This document shows positions 35,992-44,302 of a stretch of DNA of 64,000 nucleotides, piece after piece (position 1 is the stretch's first letter; each line of letters starts with the position of its first letter). The notes under the pieces are model-generated. The model worked only from the letters and a program-made list of their open reading frames with translations. It made no database searches and was not told where the DNA came from. Source of the stretch: Rhodococcus pseudokoreensis (GTDB lineage Bacteria > Actinomycetota > Actinomycetes > Mycobacteriales > Mycobacteriaceae); the NCBI RefSeq assembly GCF_017068395.1, contig NZ_CP070619.1, forward strand, positions 1 through 64,000. Reading direction: 5' to 3'. Made by a program: the position numbers and the translations under genes.

Positions 35992-37355
35992 AGGAACTCC
36001 AGGTACATATCGCGGTCGAAGTCGGTCACGGCGCCGCACGCGCGGGCCCATTCGTCGAATTTCAGAGCCGAGTACTGATCGGCCAGTTCGGGGTCGAGAC
36101 TGCCTCGAATCACCGGGCTGTCATTGAACGCCTTCACCGCATCACCGAGGGTGAGCGGCAACGTTTCGTAGGTCTCGTCACCGTAGCTACTGCCGATCTG
36201 GGGGTCTCCCGGATCGGTGGCGTTGTCGAGGCCGTCCTTGATGGCGGCCAGCAGCACGGTGTGGGAGAGGTAGGGATTGACGCTGGCGTCGGGGATCTTG
36301 TATTCGAGCCGGCCGACGGCGGAGAGCCGAACGGTGCAGGTCTTGTTGTCCATGCCCCAGTTCACGGCGGTGGGGGCGAACTGGCCACCGTCCCAGAATC
36401 TCTTGTAGGAGTTCACCGTCGAAGCCATGATCGCTATCGATCCGGAGGCGTGGGCGAGCATGCCGCCGAGGGCGTGCTGGCCGATCTTGCTCAGGTGCAG
36501 TTCGCGGCGGCCCAGCTCTTCGAGGACGTTCTCGTCGCCGTTCCACAGGCTGACGTTGTGGTGGCAGCCGTTGCCCATCGACCCGGTCGCGGGTTTGGGC
36601 ATGAAGCTGGCAATGACGCCGTGTTCCTTGGCGACCTGGTGGCAGATCTGCCGGTACGTGATCAGCCGGTCCGCGGTGTCGGTGCAGCGGTCGAATTGCC
36701 AGTTCAGTTCGAGCTGCCCGGGATCTTCGTAGTCTCCCTCGATCATGTCGAACCCGAGGGCATGGGCGTAGGTCATGATGCTCTGGTAGATCGGGCGCAT
36801 CAGTTCGAGGTTCGCGGTCTGATAGGCGGCGCTGCCGCCCGCGCGGACCTTGACCTCGACACTTTCGCCGAGCCAGGTCATTTCCGGTTCGCAGCCGCTC
36901 TTGAGGACCAGACCGGTGTCGGCGGTGAACTGGTTGTGCGCCCGGATGAGGGTGCTGCGGGTGTCGGTGGCGAGGTAGTTGCCACCGATCTCGGGGATGT
37001 GGTCGGGTTCGTAGGTGGTGCAGAAGAACCGCGCGACAGTGGTGTCCCAGGGAAGCACCGCGAAGGTGTCCAGATCGGGGATCGCGGTGAACTCGGCCGC
37101 GTCGACACCGCCACCGAGCAGTTGTCCGGTGCGGTCGGTGTGCAGGTCGACCATGGCGGTGCGGTGGAACTGTACGCCCTTGACGAGGTTGCGGCGAAGG
37201 TGCCGGGCGGGGACGACCTTGGCGACGGTTCGGCCGGTGAGCGTCACGACCTGGTAGTAGATGTATTCGACACCGGCAGAAGCGATCTGCTTCTCGATGT
37301 CTGCGATGCGGGCATCCGAAGAATTGAGTTCTCGGTGCTGATCCAATGGCGTCAT
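35988..37355 (-). CDS. Glutamine-synthetase-like gamma-glutamyl-amine ligase
   Basis: A 455-residue type III/PuuA-like glutamine synthetase homologue. Recognisable motifs: the N-terminal beta-grasp (GVEYIYYQVVTLTGRTVAKV), the metal site ESEF-equivalent GCEPEMTW, the latch-like GNGCHHNVSLW (ATP and substrate), and the glutamate/ATP region NKTCTVRLSAVGRLEYKIPD. It joins glutamate to an amine with ATP. In polyamine and cyclic amine pathways this protects the amino group and the reactive aldehyde. ATG at 37355 has AAGGAG 7 bases upstream, so longer frames are not used. A GS-like gene beside a P450 is reported for mycobacterial morpholine (mor) loci. It overlaps the solute-binding gene by 4 bases and follows the reductase by 35. 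Confidence 0.9.
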   Translation of the reverse strand: MTPLDQHRELNSSDARIADIEKQIASAGVEYIYYQVVTLTGRTVAKVVPARHLRRNLVKGVQFHRTAMVDLHTDRTGQLLGGGVDAAEFTAIPDLDTFAVLPWDTTVARFFCTTYEPDHIPEIGGNYLATDTRSTLIRAHNQFTADTGLVLKSGCEPEMTWLGESVEVKVRAGGSAAYQTANLELMRPIYQSIMTYAHALGFDMIEGDYEDPGQLELNWQFDRCTDTADRLITYRQICHQVAKEHGVIASFMPKPATGSMGNGCHHNVSLWNGDENVLEELGRRELHLSKIGQHALGGMLAHASGSIAIMASTVNSYKRFWDGGQFAPTAVNWGMDNKTCTVRLSAVGRLEYKIPDASVNPYLSHTVLLAAIKDGLDNATDPGDPQIGSSYGDETYETLPLTLGDAVKAFNDSPVIRGSLDPELADQYSALKFDEWARACGAVTDFDRDMYLEFL

Positions 37356-37390
37356 CGGATGTCTCCTTGTGGTGTGGGTAGATCGCGGGG

Positions 37391-38659
37391 TCAGGATGTG
37401 AGGACTGCGGCGCGGGAGGTTTCGACGGCCTCGCGGTAGTTGCGGGCGGTGACCGGCGAGGGCGAGAGCATGACCACTCCGACCAGTCGGCTTCCCTGGT
37501 AGTAGCCGACCACGGTGCCGTCCAGCGCGGACGGATCCTGATCGACCGGCGCCGACAGGTCCCCCTCGAGCACCGAGATGTGGTCGGCGTCGCCGGGTGA
37601 GCCGTACCCCTGCAGCCGGAGCCCGAACTGGTCGCTCCAGAACGAGGGCAGTGGGGAGAAGGGGACGTCCGGGCACGGTTCGTCGCTCAGATGTGCGATG
37701 AGCGTGGCTGCGGCGCGTTTGGCGGTGTCGGTGGGGATGCACCAGTGTTCGATGCGGCGCGGGATGTTCCCGGTGGCGGGGTCGGGGAACCGGGCGATAT
37801 CGCCGACCGCGACGACTTCGGGGCGGGATTCGACGCGCATGTGGTTGTCGCAGAGAACACCGTTGCCGAGGTCTAGGCCGTTACCGTCGAGCCACTCGAC
37901 GTTCGGGTGCGAGCCGACCGATTCGACCAGTACGTCGGCGCCGAGTCGGGTGCCGTCGGTCAGGATCACCGCGGACAGTCGGCTGGTGTCCTCGGCGGCG
38001 GCCACCACTGCTTCGACGGATAGCCCGGTGTGAATGTGCACGCCGGACGCTTCGTGCACGCGTCGCAGTGCGTTGCCGAATTCCTCCCCGAGGGGGCGGA
38101 TCATCGGGACGGCCATCGGCTCGACGATGTGGACCTCGCACCCGAGTTTGCGGGCGGTCGCTGCGGTCTCGCAGCCGATGAATCCTCCGCCGACGACGAT
38201 CACCCGGGTTCCCGGGTGCAGCTCGGCGCGCAGTCCGATGGCGTCGTCGAGGGTGCGGATCACGTGGCGCCCGGACTGTGGGCCGGGCAGGTCCAGACGC
38301 CGGGGGCGCAGGCCGGTGGCGACGACCAATCCGTCGTAGTTCAGCACCTCGCCGTCGGCGAGGGTGACGGTCTTGGCCCCGAGATCGCTGGAGACGGCCG
38401 GGGATCCGAGTCGCCAGCGAACGTCGGCGATGCTTTTGCGCTGCCGGAAGGCAACCGAGGAATGCCAGTGGTCGAGGGTGGAGTTCTGGTCGTCGCGTTC
38501 GGCGGCGAGCACGTCCTTCGACAGGGGCGGGCGGTTGTACGGCATATGCTTTTCGTCGCCGACGATGGTGACGACTCCGTCGAACTTGTTGGCGATCAGC
38601 TGTTCGGCTGCGCGCAGACCGCCCATCGATCCACCGACGATGACCACGTGCGAAGGCAT
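37391..38659 (-). CDS. Ferredoxin reductase (FAD, NADH) of the P450 system
   Basis: A 422-residue pyridine-nucleotide-disulfide-type ferredoxin reductase. The FAD Rossmann motif is HVVIVGGSMGGLRAAEQLIA at residues 4-23. The NADH Rossmann motif is VIVVGGGFIGCETAATARKL near 150. The second FAD motif is VVAVGDIARF, and YNRPPLSKDVL is typical of the BphA4/PdR class. C-terminal reductase domain ends FRSP-like. It is preceded by the ferredoxin gene after 4 bases and supplies electrons from NADH through ferredoxin to the P450. Order P450-ferredoxin-reductase is the same as morABC. Confidence 0.92.
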   Translation of the reverse strand: MPSHVVIVGGSMGGLRAAEQLIANKFDGVVTIVGDEKHMPYNRPPLSKDVLAAERDDQNSTLDHWHSSVAFRQRKSIADVRWRLGSPAVSSDLGAKTVTLADGEVLNYDGLVVATGLRPRRLDLPGPQSGRHVIRTLDDAIGLRAELHPGTRVIVVGGGFIGCETAATARKLGCEVHIVEPMAVPMIRPLGEEFGNALRRVHEASGVHIHTGLSVEAVVAAAEDTSRLSAVILTDGTRLGADVLVESVGSHPNVEWLDGNGLDLGNGVLCDNHMRVESRPEVVAVGDIARFPDPATGNIPRRIEHWCIPTDTAKRAAATLIAHLSDEPCPDVPFSPLPSFWSDQFGLRLQGYGSPGDADHISVLEGDLSAPVDQDPSALDGTVVGYYQGSRLVGVVMLSPSPVTARNYREAVETSRAAVLTS

Positions 38660-38663
38660 CGGG

Positions 38664-38855
38664 TCAGCTCTCGTCGAGGAAGATCGCTTGCACGGGGCAG
38701 ACGTCGGCGGCCTCTTCCACCTCGTCGCGCTGGGAGTCCTCGGGGTGCTTGTCGTACACAAGCTTCCCGTCGTCGCCCATCTGGAAGACCTTGGGCGCGG
38801 CGATGGCGCACTGCCCGTGGTCCTGGCACATTCCGTAGTCGACGCGAACGTCCAT
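38664..38855 (-). CDS. [3Fe-4S]-type ferredoxin
   Basis: A 63-residue bacterial P450 ferredoxin. Cysteines are at 10, 16 and 53 (GMCQDHGQC and DVCPVQAIF). The fourth position of a [4Fe-4S] motif is occupied by His13, so a [3Fe-4S] cluster is expected. The acidic C-terminal half (EDSQRDEVEEAADVCP) suits docking to reductase and P450. It is 43 bases downstream of the P450 and 4 upstream of the reductase. AAAGAGAGGT-like sequence precedes the ATG. Small ferredoxins of this kind are dedicated to neighbouring P450s in actinobacteria. Confidence 0.93.
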   Translation of the reverse strand: MDVRVDYGMCQDHGQCAIAAPKVFQMGDDGKLVYDKHPEDSQRDEVEEAADVCPVQAIFLDES

Positions 38856-38898
38856 TTCTTTACCTCTCTTACCGAAAACGAAGTGATGGTGGTGCGTG

Positions 38899-40098
38899 TC
38901 AACCGCGCTCGAACGCGATCGGCAGGAAGATCGGGCCGGTGTTGCCGCTGAGCGGCAGCCAGGTGGCGATACCGTCGATGGTCGGATTCTTCAGCCGCTG
39001 GGCGAGCAGGGGCAGTGCCTCGCTCATGTCGGAGCGGGCGACGAAGTGTCCGAGACAGTGGTGTGCGCCGCCACCGAAACCGAAGTGCGGCACCCGCTGA
39101 GCGGTCAGATCGAAGGGCTCGCCCTCGATCACTCGCGGGTCGGTACCGGCGGATTCGGACAACAGATGGATGGTGGTGCCGGCCTTGATCTCGAGCCCTT
39201 GGTACTCGAAGTCCTCGAGCGCCTCGCGGGTCACCCAGGTGACGGTCGGGTTGACGCGCATAACCTCTTCGACCGCCGCCTTGCCCAGCTCTGGGCGTTC
39301 GGCGAGCAGCTTCCACTGGTCGGGGTACTTCATGAACGTTTGCAAAGCGAGGCCCAGCTGGTTGCGGGTGGTGTCCATCCCGCCGAAAATCAGCAGGACC
39401 AGCGACACACGCAGCTCGTCGTGGCTGAGGTGTTCGCCGTCCCGTTCGGCCAGTACGAGCCGGCTGACGAAGTCGTCGCCCGGGTTCTTGCGGCGGTCGG
39501 CGATCAGTTCGTCGGCATAGGCGTATAGGCCTTCGAGCGCGGCCTCGACCTTGGCGAGGTCCTGCTTGAGCGTGACTCCCAGGGCCAGGCCGATGTCGTT
39601 GGACCAGGCGGCGATCTTCTTCCATTCGCTCTCGGGGATGCCGAGCATGATCGCGATGACGCGGGCCGCGTAGGGTTCGGCGAACTCGGAGGCGAAATCG
39701 CATCGGCCGCGGTCGTGGAACTCGTCGATCAGCTCGTTCGCGAGCGACTGGAACCTGGGAACCAGGCCGCCGATGAGCTTCGGGGAGAACGCGGGGTTCA
39801 TCAGTCGGCGCAGGCGATGGTGGTCGTCGCCCTCGAGGTTGAGCAGCGCGCTCGACCACCAGTGTGCGAACGGGCCTTCGTTGACTCCGTTGTGCGCCGG
39901 CCAGGCCCAGCTGCCCTGCCGCAGGCGCCTGTCCTTCATCAGCTTGCTGACCTCGTCATACCGCAGGACGGCGAGTCCGTAGCTGGTGTGGGCGAACCAG
40001 CTGGCCTCACGCGCCTGGCGGACGGCATCGGACTGGACCGAGAAGGTGGGGTCCGCCAGGTTGAGAAACGGTGCGTCGGTCAGTTGATCAGTGGGCAT
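38899..40098 (-). CDS. Cytochrome P450, CYP151-like (cyclic amine hydroxylase, inferred)
   Basis: A 399-residue soluble P450. The I-helix is LLIFGGMDTTRNQLGLAL (GMDTT at 240-244), ExxR is EVMR at 278-281, and the heme loop is FGFGGGAHHCLGHF with Cys348 as heme ligand. ATG at 40098 has AGGAG 8 bases upstream and overlaps the permease stop by 11 bases. Neighbours (dedicated ferredoxin and reductase, GS-like ligase, GntR regulator) match mycobacterial pip/mor loci, where CYP151 hydroxylates piperidine, pyrrolidine or morpholine next to nitrogen and causes ring opening. The RLRQGSWAWPAHNG region also seems CYP151-like to me. Family assignment and substrate are inferred; the P450 identity itself is certain. 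Confidence 0.93.
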   Translation of the reverse strand: MPTDQLTDAPFLNLADPTFSVQSDAVRQAREASWFAHTSYGLAVLRYDEVSKLMKDRRLRQGSWAWPAHNGVNEGPFAHWWSSALLNLEGDDHHRLRRLMNPAFSPKLIGGLVPRFQSLANELIDEFHDRGRCDFASEFAEPYAARVIAIMLGIPESEWKKIAAWSNDIGLALGVTLKQDLAKVEAALEGLYAYADELIADRRKNPGDDFVSRLVLAERDGEHLSHDELRVSLVLLIFGGMDTTRNQLGLALQTFMKYPDQWKLLAERPELGKAAVEEVMRVNPTVTWVTREALEDFEYQGLEIKAGTTIHLLSESAGTDPRVIEGEPFDLTAQRVPHFGFGGGAHHCLGHFVARSDMSEALPLLAQRLKNPTIDGIATWLPLSGNTGPIFLPIAFERG

Positions 40099-41707
40099 CG
40101 GTGGCTCCTGCGGGTTCGGGCTGAGGGTCGGGAGAAGTCGAGTGGGTGAGGCTGGGACGCTTGGGGATCGCGTCGCCGAAGGGCGCGGTTCCGTTGCTGT
40201 GGGAGCGGGCGAGGGCCATGTAGAGCAGGCCGGAGCCGATGACCGCGGCGCACAGCAGGGCGACGACGTAGTTGTCGTACCAGGGAGCGTCGGGTGTGCG
40301 TGGCCAGCTGATGTTGACGATGGCGGCGACGCCGTAGACGAGTGCGCCGACGTTGACCGGCATGGCCCACTTGCCGAGCTGGTACTTGCCGTTCGGGGTC
40401 CAGCCCTTGACGCGGGCACGCAGCGCGGCGAAGACCACCATTTGGAAGGCGATATAGATGCCGATGGCGCCGAAGCTGATCAGCTTGGTCAGGGCGTCGG
40501 TGGACACCGCCGACCCGATGATCAGGATGCCGGGGACGACTGCGGCGAACAGCAGCGCGTAGGGAGGGACGGCGCGGCGGTGATCGAACTTCGACCAGAG
40601 CCTGCTGCCGACGATCATTCCGTCGCGGGCGTAGGAGTAGATCAGTCGGCTCGCCGCCGCCTGCAGGCTCAGTGCGCAGGAGACGAACGAGATCAGCACG
40701 ACGACAATCACGATCTTAGAGCCCACCGGACCGAACGCGTCGCTGAGGATTGTCGCGACCGGATCCGCGTCCTCGCCGCTGATGACGGCGCCGAAGTCGA
40801 CCACGGACAGGATCAGGCTCAGGCACACGAAGGTCGCCGCGGCGCCGCCGATGTAGATGGTGCGGCGCATGGACTTCGGGATTTGCAGGCCGGGGTTCTC
40901 GACTTCCTCGGCGACGTCGCCGCAGGCCTCGAAACCGTAGTACTGAAAGACGCCGATCAGGCTGGCGGCGAGGAACGCATACAGGAAGCTGTGCGATCCT
41001 TGCGCCCCGAAACTGTCGAAGAGGACTCCCAGTCCGTGGTGGCGCTCGGTGAACAACAACCAGATTCCGACAACGAGCGCGCCGAGAAGCTCAGCCCCGA
41101 ATCCGAAGATAGCGGCGTAGCCCAGGACCTTGGTACCACCGAAATTGATGACGGTTGCCAGAATCAGCACTGCGAGGGCACACGTGATGGTCGTGGTCAC
41201 CGAGGGCGTAAAACCGACCACGGTGGCAACGAACGGACCCGCGCCGTAGGCGACGCCGGCGATCGTGGCGAGCAGGGCGAACAGGTAGACCCAGCCCGTC
41301 ATCCACGCCCACTTTCGGCCCCACAGGCGGCGCGCCCAGGGGTAGACACCGCCGGCTACCGGGAATTGTGCGACGACCTCGCTGAAGACCAGGGCCACCA
41401 GGAATTGGCCGATACCGGCGATCAGCAGGCTCCAGATCATCGGCGGTCCGGCAGCGACCAGCGCGATCGCGAAGACGGTGTAGATGCCGACCACCGGGGA
41501 CAGATAGGTGAAGCCGAGGGAAAAATTCGCCCACAGGCTCATATCTCGTTTGAACTCGGATTCGAAGCCGAGGGCGGCAAGTTGGGCGTCGTCGTCGGAA
41601 ATGGCGTCGTCAGGACGCAGGGGAGGCATTTGGGACACGGGACTCGTTCTTTCGTCGGGGGTACCGCGGGGCCGTGAGGGGGTGAACGGTTTTGTGGGGC
41701 CGGTCAC
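40088..41707 (-). CDS. APC-family amino acid/amine permease
   Basis: A protein of up to 539 residues with 12 hydrophobic helices. The APC signature in helix 1 is FSLGFTYLSPVVGIYTVFAI, followed by FPVAGGVYPWARRLWGRKW and the long loop YGFEACGDVAEEVENPGLQI with PKSMRRTIYIG. The 60 N-terminal residues are polar. The frame opens at GTG 41707, inside the left operator arm region, so a start nearer GTG of VSQMPPLRPD (about 41638) is also possible. It is first in the operon and overlaps the P450 by 11 bases. Likely role: uptake of the amine substrate, as in eukaryotic-type choline/GABA permease relatives. It is divergent from the GntR gene. Confidence 0.88.
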   Translation of the reverse strand: MTGPTKPFTPSRPRGTPDERTSPVSQMPPLRPDDAISDDDAQLAALGFESEFKRDMSLWANFSLGFTYLSPVVGIYTVFAIALVAAGPPMIWSLLIAGIGQFLVALVFSEVVAQFPVAGGVYPWARRLWGRKWAWMTGWVYLFALLATIAGVAYGAGPFVATVVGFTPSVTTTITCALAVLILATVINFGGTKVLGYAAIFGFGAELLGALVVGIWLLFTERHHGLGVLFDSFGAQGSHSFLYAFLAASLIGVFQYYGFEACGDVAEEVENPGLQIPKSMRRTIYIGGAAATFVCLSLILSVVDFGAVISGEDADPVATILSDAFGPVGSKIVIVVVLISFVSCALSLQAAASRLIYSYARDGMIVGSRLWSKFDHRRAVPPYALLFAAVVPGILIIGSAVSTDALTKLISFGAIGIYIAFQMVVFAALRARVKGWTPNGKYQLGKWAMPVNVGALVYGVAAIVNISWPRTPDAPWYDNYVVALLCAAVIGSGLLYMALARSHSNGTAPFGDAIPKRPSLTHSTSPDPQPEPAGATDAH

Positions 41708-41709
41708 AT

Positions 41710-41755
41710 CGATGTCTTAAACATATACAGTAATAGTTCATATTTCAAGACATCG
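41710..41755. promoter_or_regulatory. Wide-spaced inverted repeat in the divergent promoter
   Basis: CGATGTCTT at 41710-41718 and AAGACATCG at 41747-41755 are perfect 9-base inverted arms separated by 28 AT-rich bases (which include TATACAG and TAATAG). The region lies between the divergent permease and GntR starts. Two half sites spaced so widely suggest either two operator halves bridged by a GntR tetramer or a stem formed in the leader transcript. A decayed copy of this region lies at 53.03-53.08 kb. Confidence 0.6.
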
Positions 41756-41796
41756 GCGTTACGATCTTGTTAGCTCGACGACCTCAGGGGGTACCG

Positions 41797-42549
41797 GTGC
41801 CGATCGACCAGCTCGGAGGCTTGACCGCGCTCGGCGCTGTCCTCTCCCCGCTCGATGGCGGCGGCCCCCGCACGGATGCGGTCGTCCAGCGCATCTCCGC
41901 CGCTATCGGGCTCGGCGTGATGGTCGACGGCGAGCAGCTGCCGCCCGAATTGGACCTCGCCAGCCAACTCGGCGTCTCCACGGTGACCCTGCGCGAGGCG
42001 CTGGCGGTGCTCCGCAACGAGGGGCTCGTGTACACCAAGCGCGGACGCGGCGGGGGCAGCTTCGTCAAGGCATCGGCCGACGTCGTCCAGAGCAACTCGC
42101 TGACCAGGCTGCAGCAGCTGAGTGTGGAGGAACTGCGGGACATCGGTGACGAACACTTCGCGGTCTCCGGCGCAGCCGCCGCCCTGGCGGCCCGTCGGAG
42201 CCTGACCACCGACGTGGCCCGGTTGCGGGGTCTGGTGACCCGAATGCGGGAAACTGCCGAACCGTTCCAGTGCCGGCGCGCCGACAGCCGCTTCCACATC
42301 GAGGTCGCGGTGAGCTCGCAGTCGTCGCGATTGACCCGGACCGAGGTCAGCCTGCAAGCTGAGTTGTCGGCAATGATCTGGCTTCCGCAGGTTGCAGTCG
42401 ACCCGGCCGCGGAAGCCGATTCCCACCATGCTCTGGTGGATGCGATCGAAGCCGAGAATCCGGATCTGGCACGGGAACTGGCAGAATTCCACAGCACCAC
42501 CCACCTTCGCAGCCTGATCAAACTACGTATGGAGCTGAGGAACGAATGA
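41797..42549 (+). CDS. GntR-family (FadR subfamily) regulator, PipR-like by position
   Basis: A 250-residue regulator from GTG at 41797, with AGGGGG 6 bases upstream. The winged helix (residues about 30-85) includes LPPELDLASQLGVSTVTLRE, ALAVLRNEGLVYTKRGRGGG and SFV. The C-terminal all-helical FCD-type sensor has RRADSRFHIEVAVSSQSSRL and DSHHALVDAIEAENPDLARE, whose histidines commonly bind a metal in this family. It is divergent from the P450 operon and overlaps the Cache gene by 4 bases (ATGA). By position it resembles PipR, the GntR repressor of mycobacterial cyclic amine P450 operons. Repression through the nearby inverted repeat is inferred. Confidence 0.88.
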   Translation: MPIDQLGGLTALGAVLSPLDGGGPRTDAVVQRISAAIGLGVMVDGEQLPPELDLASQLGVSTVTLREALAVLRNEGLVYTKRGRGGGSFVKASADVVQSNSLTRLQQLSVEELRDIGDEHFAVSGAAAALAARRSLTTDVARLRGLVTRMRETAEPFQCRRADSRFHIEVAVSSQSSRLTRTEVSLQAELSAMIWLPQVAVDPAAEADSHHALVDAIEAENPDLARELAEFHSTTHLRSLIKLRMELRNE

Positions 42550-43286
42550 GTCCCGTCGATGACTCTCGGCTGCAGGCAGCGGTCGACTCGGTCGGGGAAG
42601 CGACGACGGACCTCGTCGAGGTCATCTACACTTCCCTCGTCGCGATCGGCGACGCATTGATCGAGCTGTGGACCAGGCTGCAGGCCGACGGAACGTCACC
42701 CCGATCGTCGGATCTCGAGTCGCTCAAGAGCACCGTGGTCGGCGAACTCGACGCCCGGGGCCCGCTGTTCAACGGCGCGGGCGTGGTCATGGCCGTTGGC
42801 AGCCTCGCCGATCGGCGACGATATCTCGAATGGTGGCGCGCCGACGGGGGCGGCCGCCCCGTTTCACAGCGGCTGGTTCTCGACCTCAATCCGCGCAGTG
42901 AGTACTACTACGACTACTCCGACATGGAATGGTTCACCATTCCCCGCGATCGGAACGAGAAGTGGGTCTACGGACCATATCTCGACTACACCGGCGTCGA
43001 CCTGTATGTGTGCACCTTCGCGGTTCCGATCAGGCTCAGCGATGGAACATTCCTGGGTGTCGCCGGCGCCGACGTGCCCGTGGCCAGCATCGAATCAAGG
43101 CTGTGGCCGCAGTTCCGCCGCGCGGAATCCGGTCTGGTCCTCGTCAATGCCGACGGTCGGGTCATCGTAGGTAACGATCCGGAGTACATCACTGGTTCGA
43201 AGGTCGCTTCCGTGGCCCGTTCCGGCGCAGCGGTGCCGGTGCGGGCCACTCCGTGGTCGCTGGTACCGCTTCACTCGGCGGACTAG
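42546..43286 (+). CDS. Stand-alone Cache-domain sensor protein
   Basis: A 246-residue protein with a Cache-type fold and no transmembrane helix, signal peptide or output domain. After a helical N-terminus (residues 1-65) comes YYYDYSDMEWFTIPRDRNEK followed by WVYGPYLDYTGVDLYVCTFA, then VPIRLSDGTFLGVAGADVPV. These are the signature strands of Cache domains that bind amines and amino acids. SGLVLVNADGRVIVGNDPEY is the membrane-distal style strand pair. It overlaps the GntR gene by 4 bases, so the two are made together. I infer that it senses the amine in the cytoplasm and acts on or with GntR, since Cache domains are usually extracellular parts of receptors. Confidence 0.82.
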   Translation: MSPVDDSRLQAAVDSVGEATTDLVEVIYTSLVAIGDALIELWTRLQADGTSPRSSDLESLKSTVVGELDARGPLFNGAGVVMAVGSLADRRRYLEWWRADGGGRPVSQRLVLDLNPRSEYYYDYSDMEWFTIPRDRNEKWVYGPYLDYTGVDLYVCTFAVPIRLSDGTFLGVAGADVPVASIESRLWPQFRRAESGLVLVNADGRVIVGNDPEYITGSKVASVARSGAAVPVRATPWSLVPLHSAD

Positions 43287-43406
43287 ACCCGACACGAGGT
43301 GGTCGACTTGCCGCGGCCACGGACATCGATCGCCGTCATCCTGCACTCGGACCATGGCGGCGAAATCATTGGCCACCCGATTCTTCGGACCGGGTGTAGA
43401 CGACGT

Positions 43407-43442
43407 GAGGCCGGGCGCGCTGATCGAGCGTCGCCCGGCCTC
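43407..43442. terminator. Bidirectional terminator hairpin
   Basis: GAGGCCGGGCG and CGCCCGGCCTC are perfect 11-base complementary arms around a 14-base loop, between the convergent Cache gene and the PuuD-like gene. No U-tract follows on either side, as is common in actinobacteria. Confidence 0.8.
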
Positions 43443-43471
43443 AACCAGGGATCCAGTTGTGCTGGAGTTCC

Positions 43472-44302
43472 TTACACCGCGGGTGTGGTTCGGCTTCCGC
43501 ATTTCGCCGCGGCATGCGCCGTTGAATGCTCGACGAACGAGCGGAACAAAGCCTCTCGATCCTCAGCCGACCCATCCGTGTCTTCCGGATGCCACTGCAC
43601 ACCCACGATCCATTTGCTTTCGTGTTCCACTGCCTCGACCACACCGTCTACACCACGGGCCACCACCCGTAAGCCCGCACCGACCTCGTTGACTGCCTGG
43701 TGATGTCCGTTGCGGACGATCATTCGCGATCGTGACAGGATCCGCGCAAGGCGCGAGTCTTCGGCAAGGATGACCGTGTCGTCGAGAAACATCGGCTCGC
43801 CGTCACGGCCCCGGTGGATGTTGTGTTCCCCCAGGTCCGGGATCAGCGTTCCACCACACGCGAGATTGATCATCTGCGAGCCGCGGCAAATGCCGAGTAT
43901 CGGCACCTCGAGCCCGAGCCCGGCGTCGATCGCCGCGAGAGTGCGTTCGTCGGTCCCGCGGTCGACGCCGTAGAGATTGCCGACGAAACCGGTATGCCCA
44001 TACAGGGTGGGATCGACATCTCCCCCGCCGAGCAGCATCACTCCGCCGGCCTCCTCGTCGATGGAGAAGGGCGCATCACGGGAGATGTCGATGACGTCGA
44101 CCCGAGCCCCCAGCTCGACCAACATGGTCAGCGCGGATCTGGTGAAACGTACGACGAGTGAGCGAGTCTCGGTCGTCAGACCAGGAAAGTTCAGGGGCAC
44201 CACGACGGTGATCAGTGGGCCGCATCCGTGCCCCGCACCTTCGGGGAGAACGTCGCCGAGAGTGATCGGGTCAATGCTCGGGCCAGTGGACATCGGGCTC
44301 AT
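43472..44302 (-). CDS. Gamma-glutamyl-amine hydrolase (PuuD-like), copy 2
   Basis: A 276-residue peptidase C26/class I GATase-fold enzyme. The nucleophile is in ILGICRGSQMINLACGGTLI, and the catalytic pair is in IVGVQWHPEDTDG. The glycine-rich oxyanion loop is GVMLLGGGDVDPTLYGHTG. It is clearly diverged from the copy at 34536-35291 (different N-terminus, RGS in place of RGM). Its ATG overlaps the stop of the aldehyde dehydrogenase upstream (4 bases), so it is the last gene of the right-hand operon. Predicted to release glutamate from a second gamma-glutamyl intermediate. The tail (AHAAAKCGSRTTPAV) runs close to the terminator hairpin. Confidence 0.9.
   Translation of the reverse strand: MSPMSTGPSIDPITLGDVLPEGAGHGCGPLITVVVPLNFPGLTTETRSLVVRFTRSALTMLVELGARVDVIDISRDAPFSIDEEAGGVMLLGGGDVDPTLYGHTGFVGNLYGVDRGTDERTLAAIDAGLGLEVPILGICRGSQMINLACGGTLIPDLGEHNIHRGRDGEPMFLDDTVILAEDSRLARILSRSRMIVRNGHHQAVNEVGAGLRVVARGVDGVVEAVEHESKWIVGVQWHPEDTDGSAEDREALFRSFVEHSTAHAAAKCGSRTTPAV

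Noticed and set aside
36261..37439. A 392-codon plus-strand frame opposite the GS-like gene
   Set aside because: Antisense shadow of a protein with clear GS motifs.
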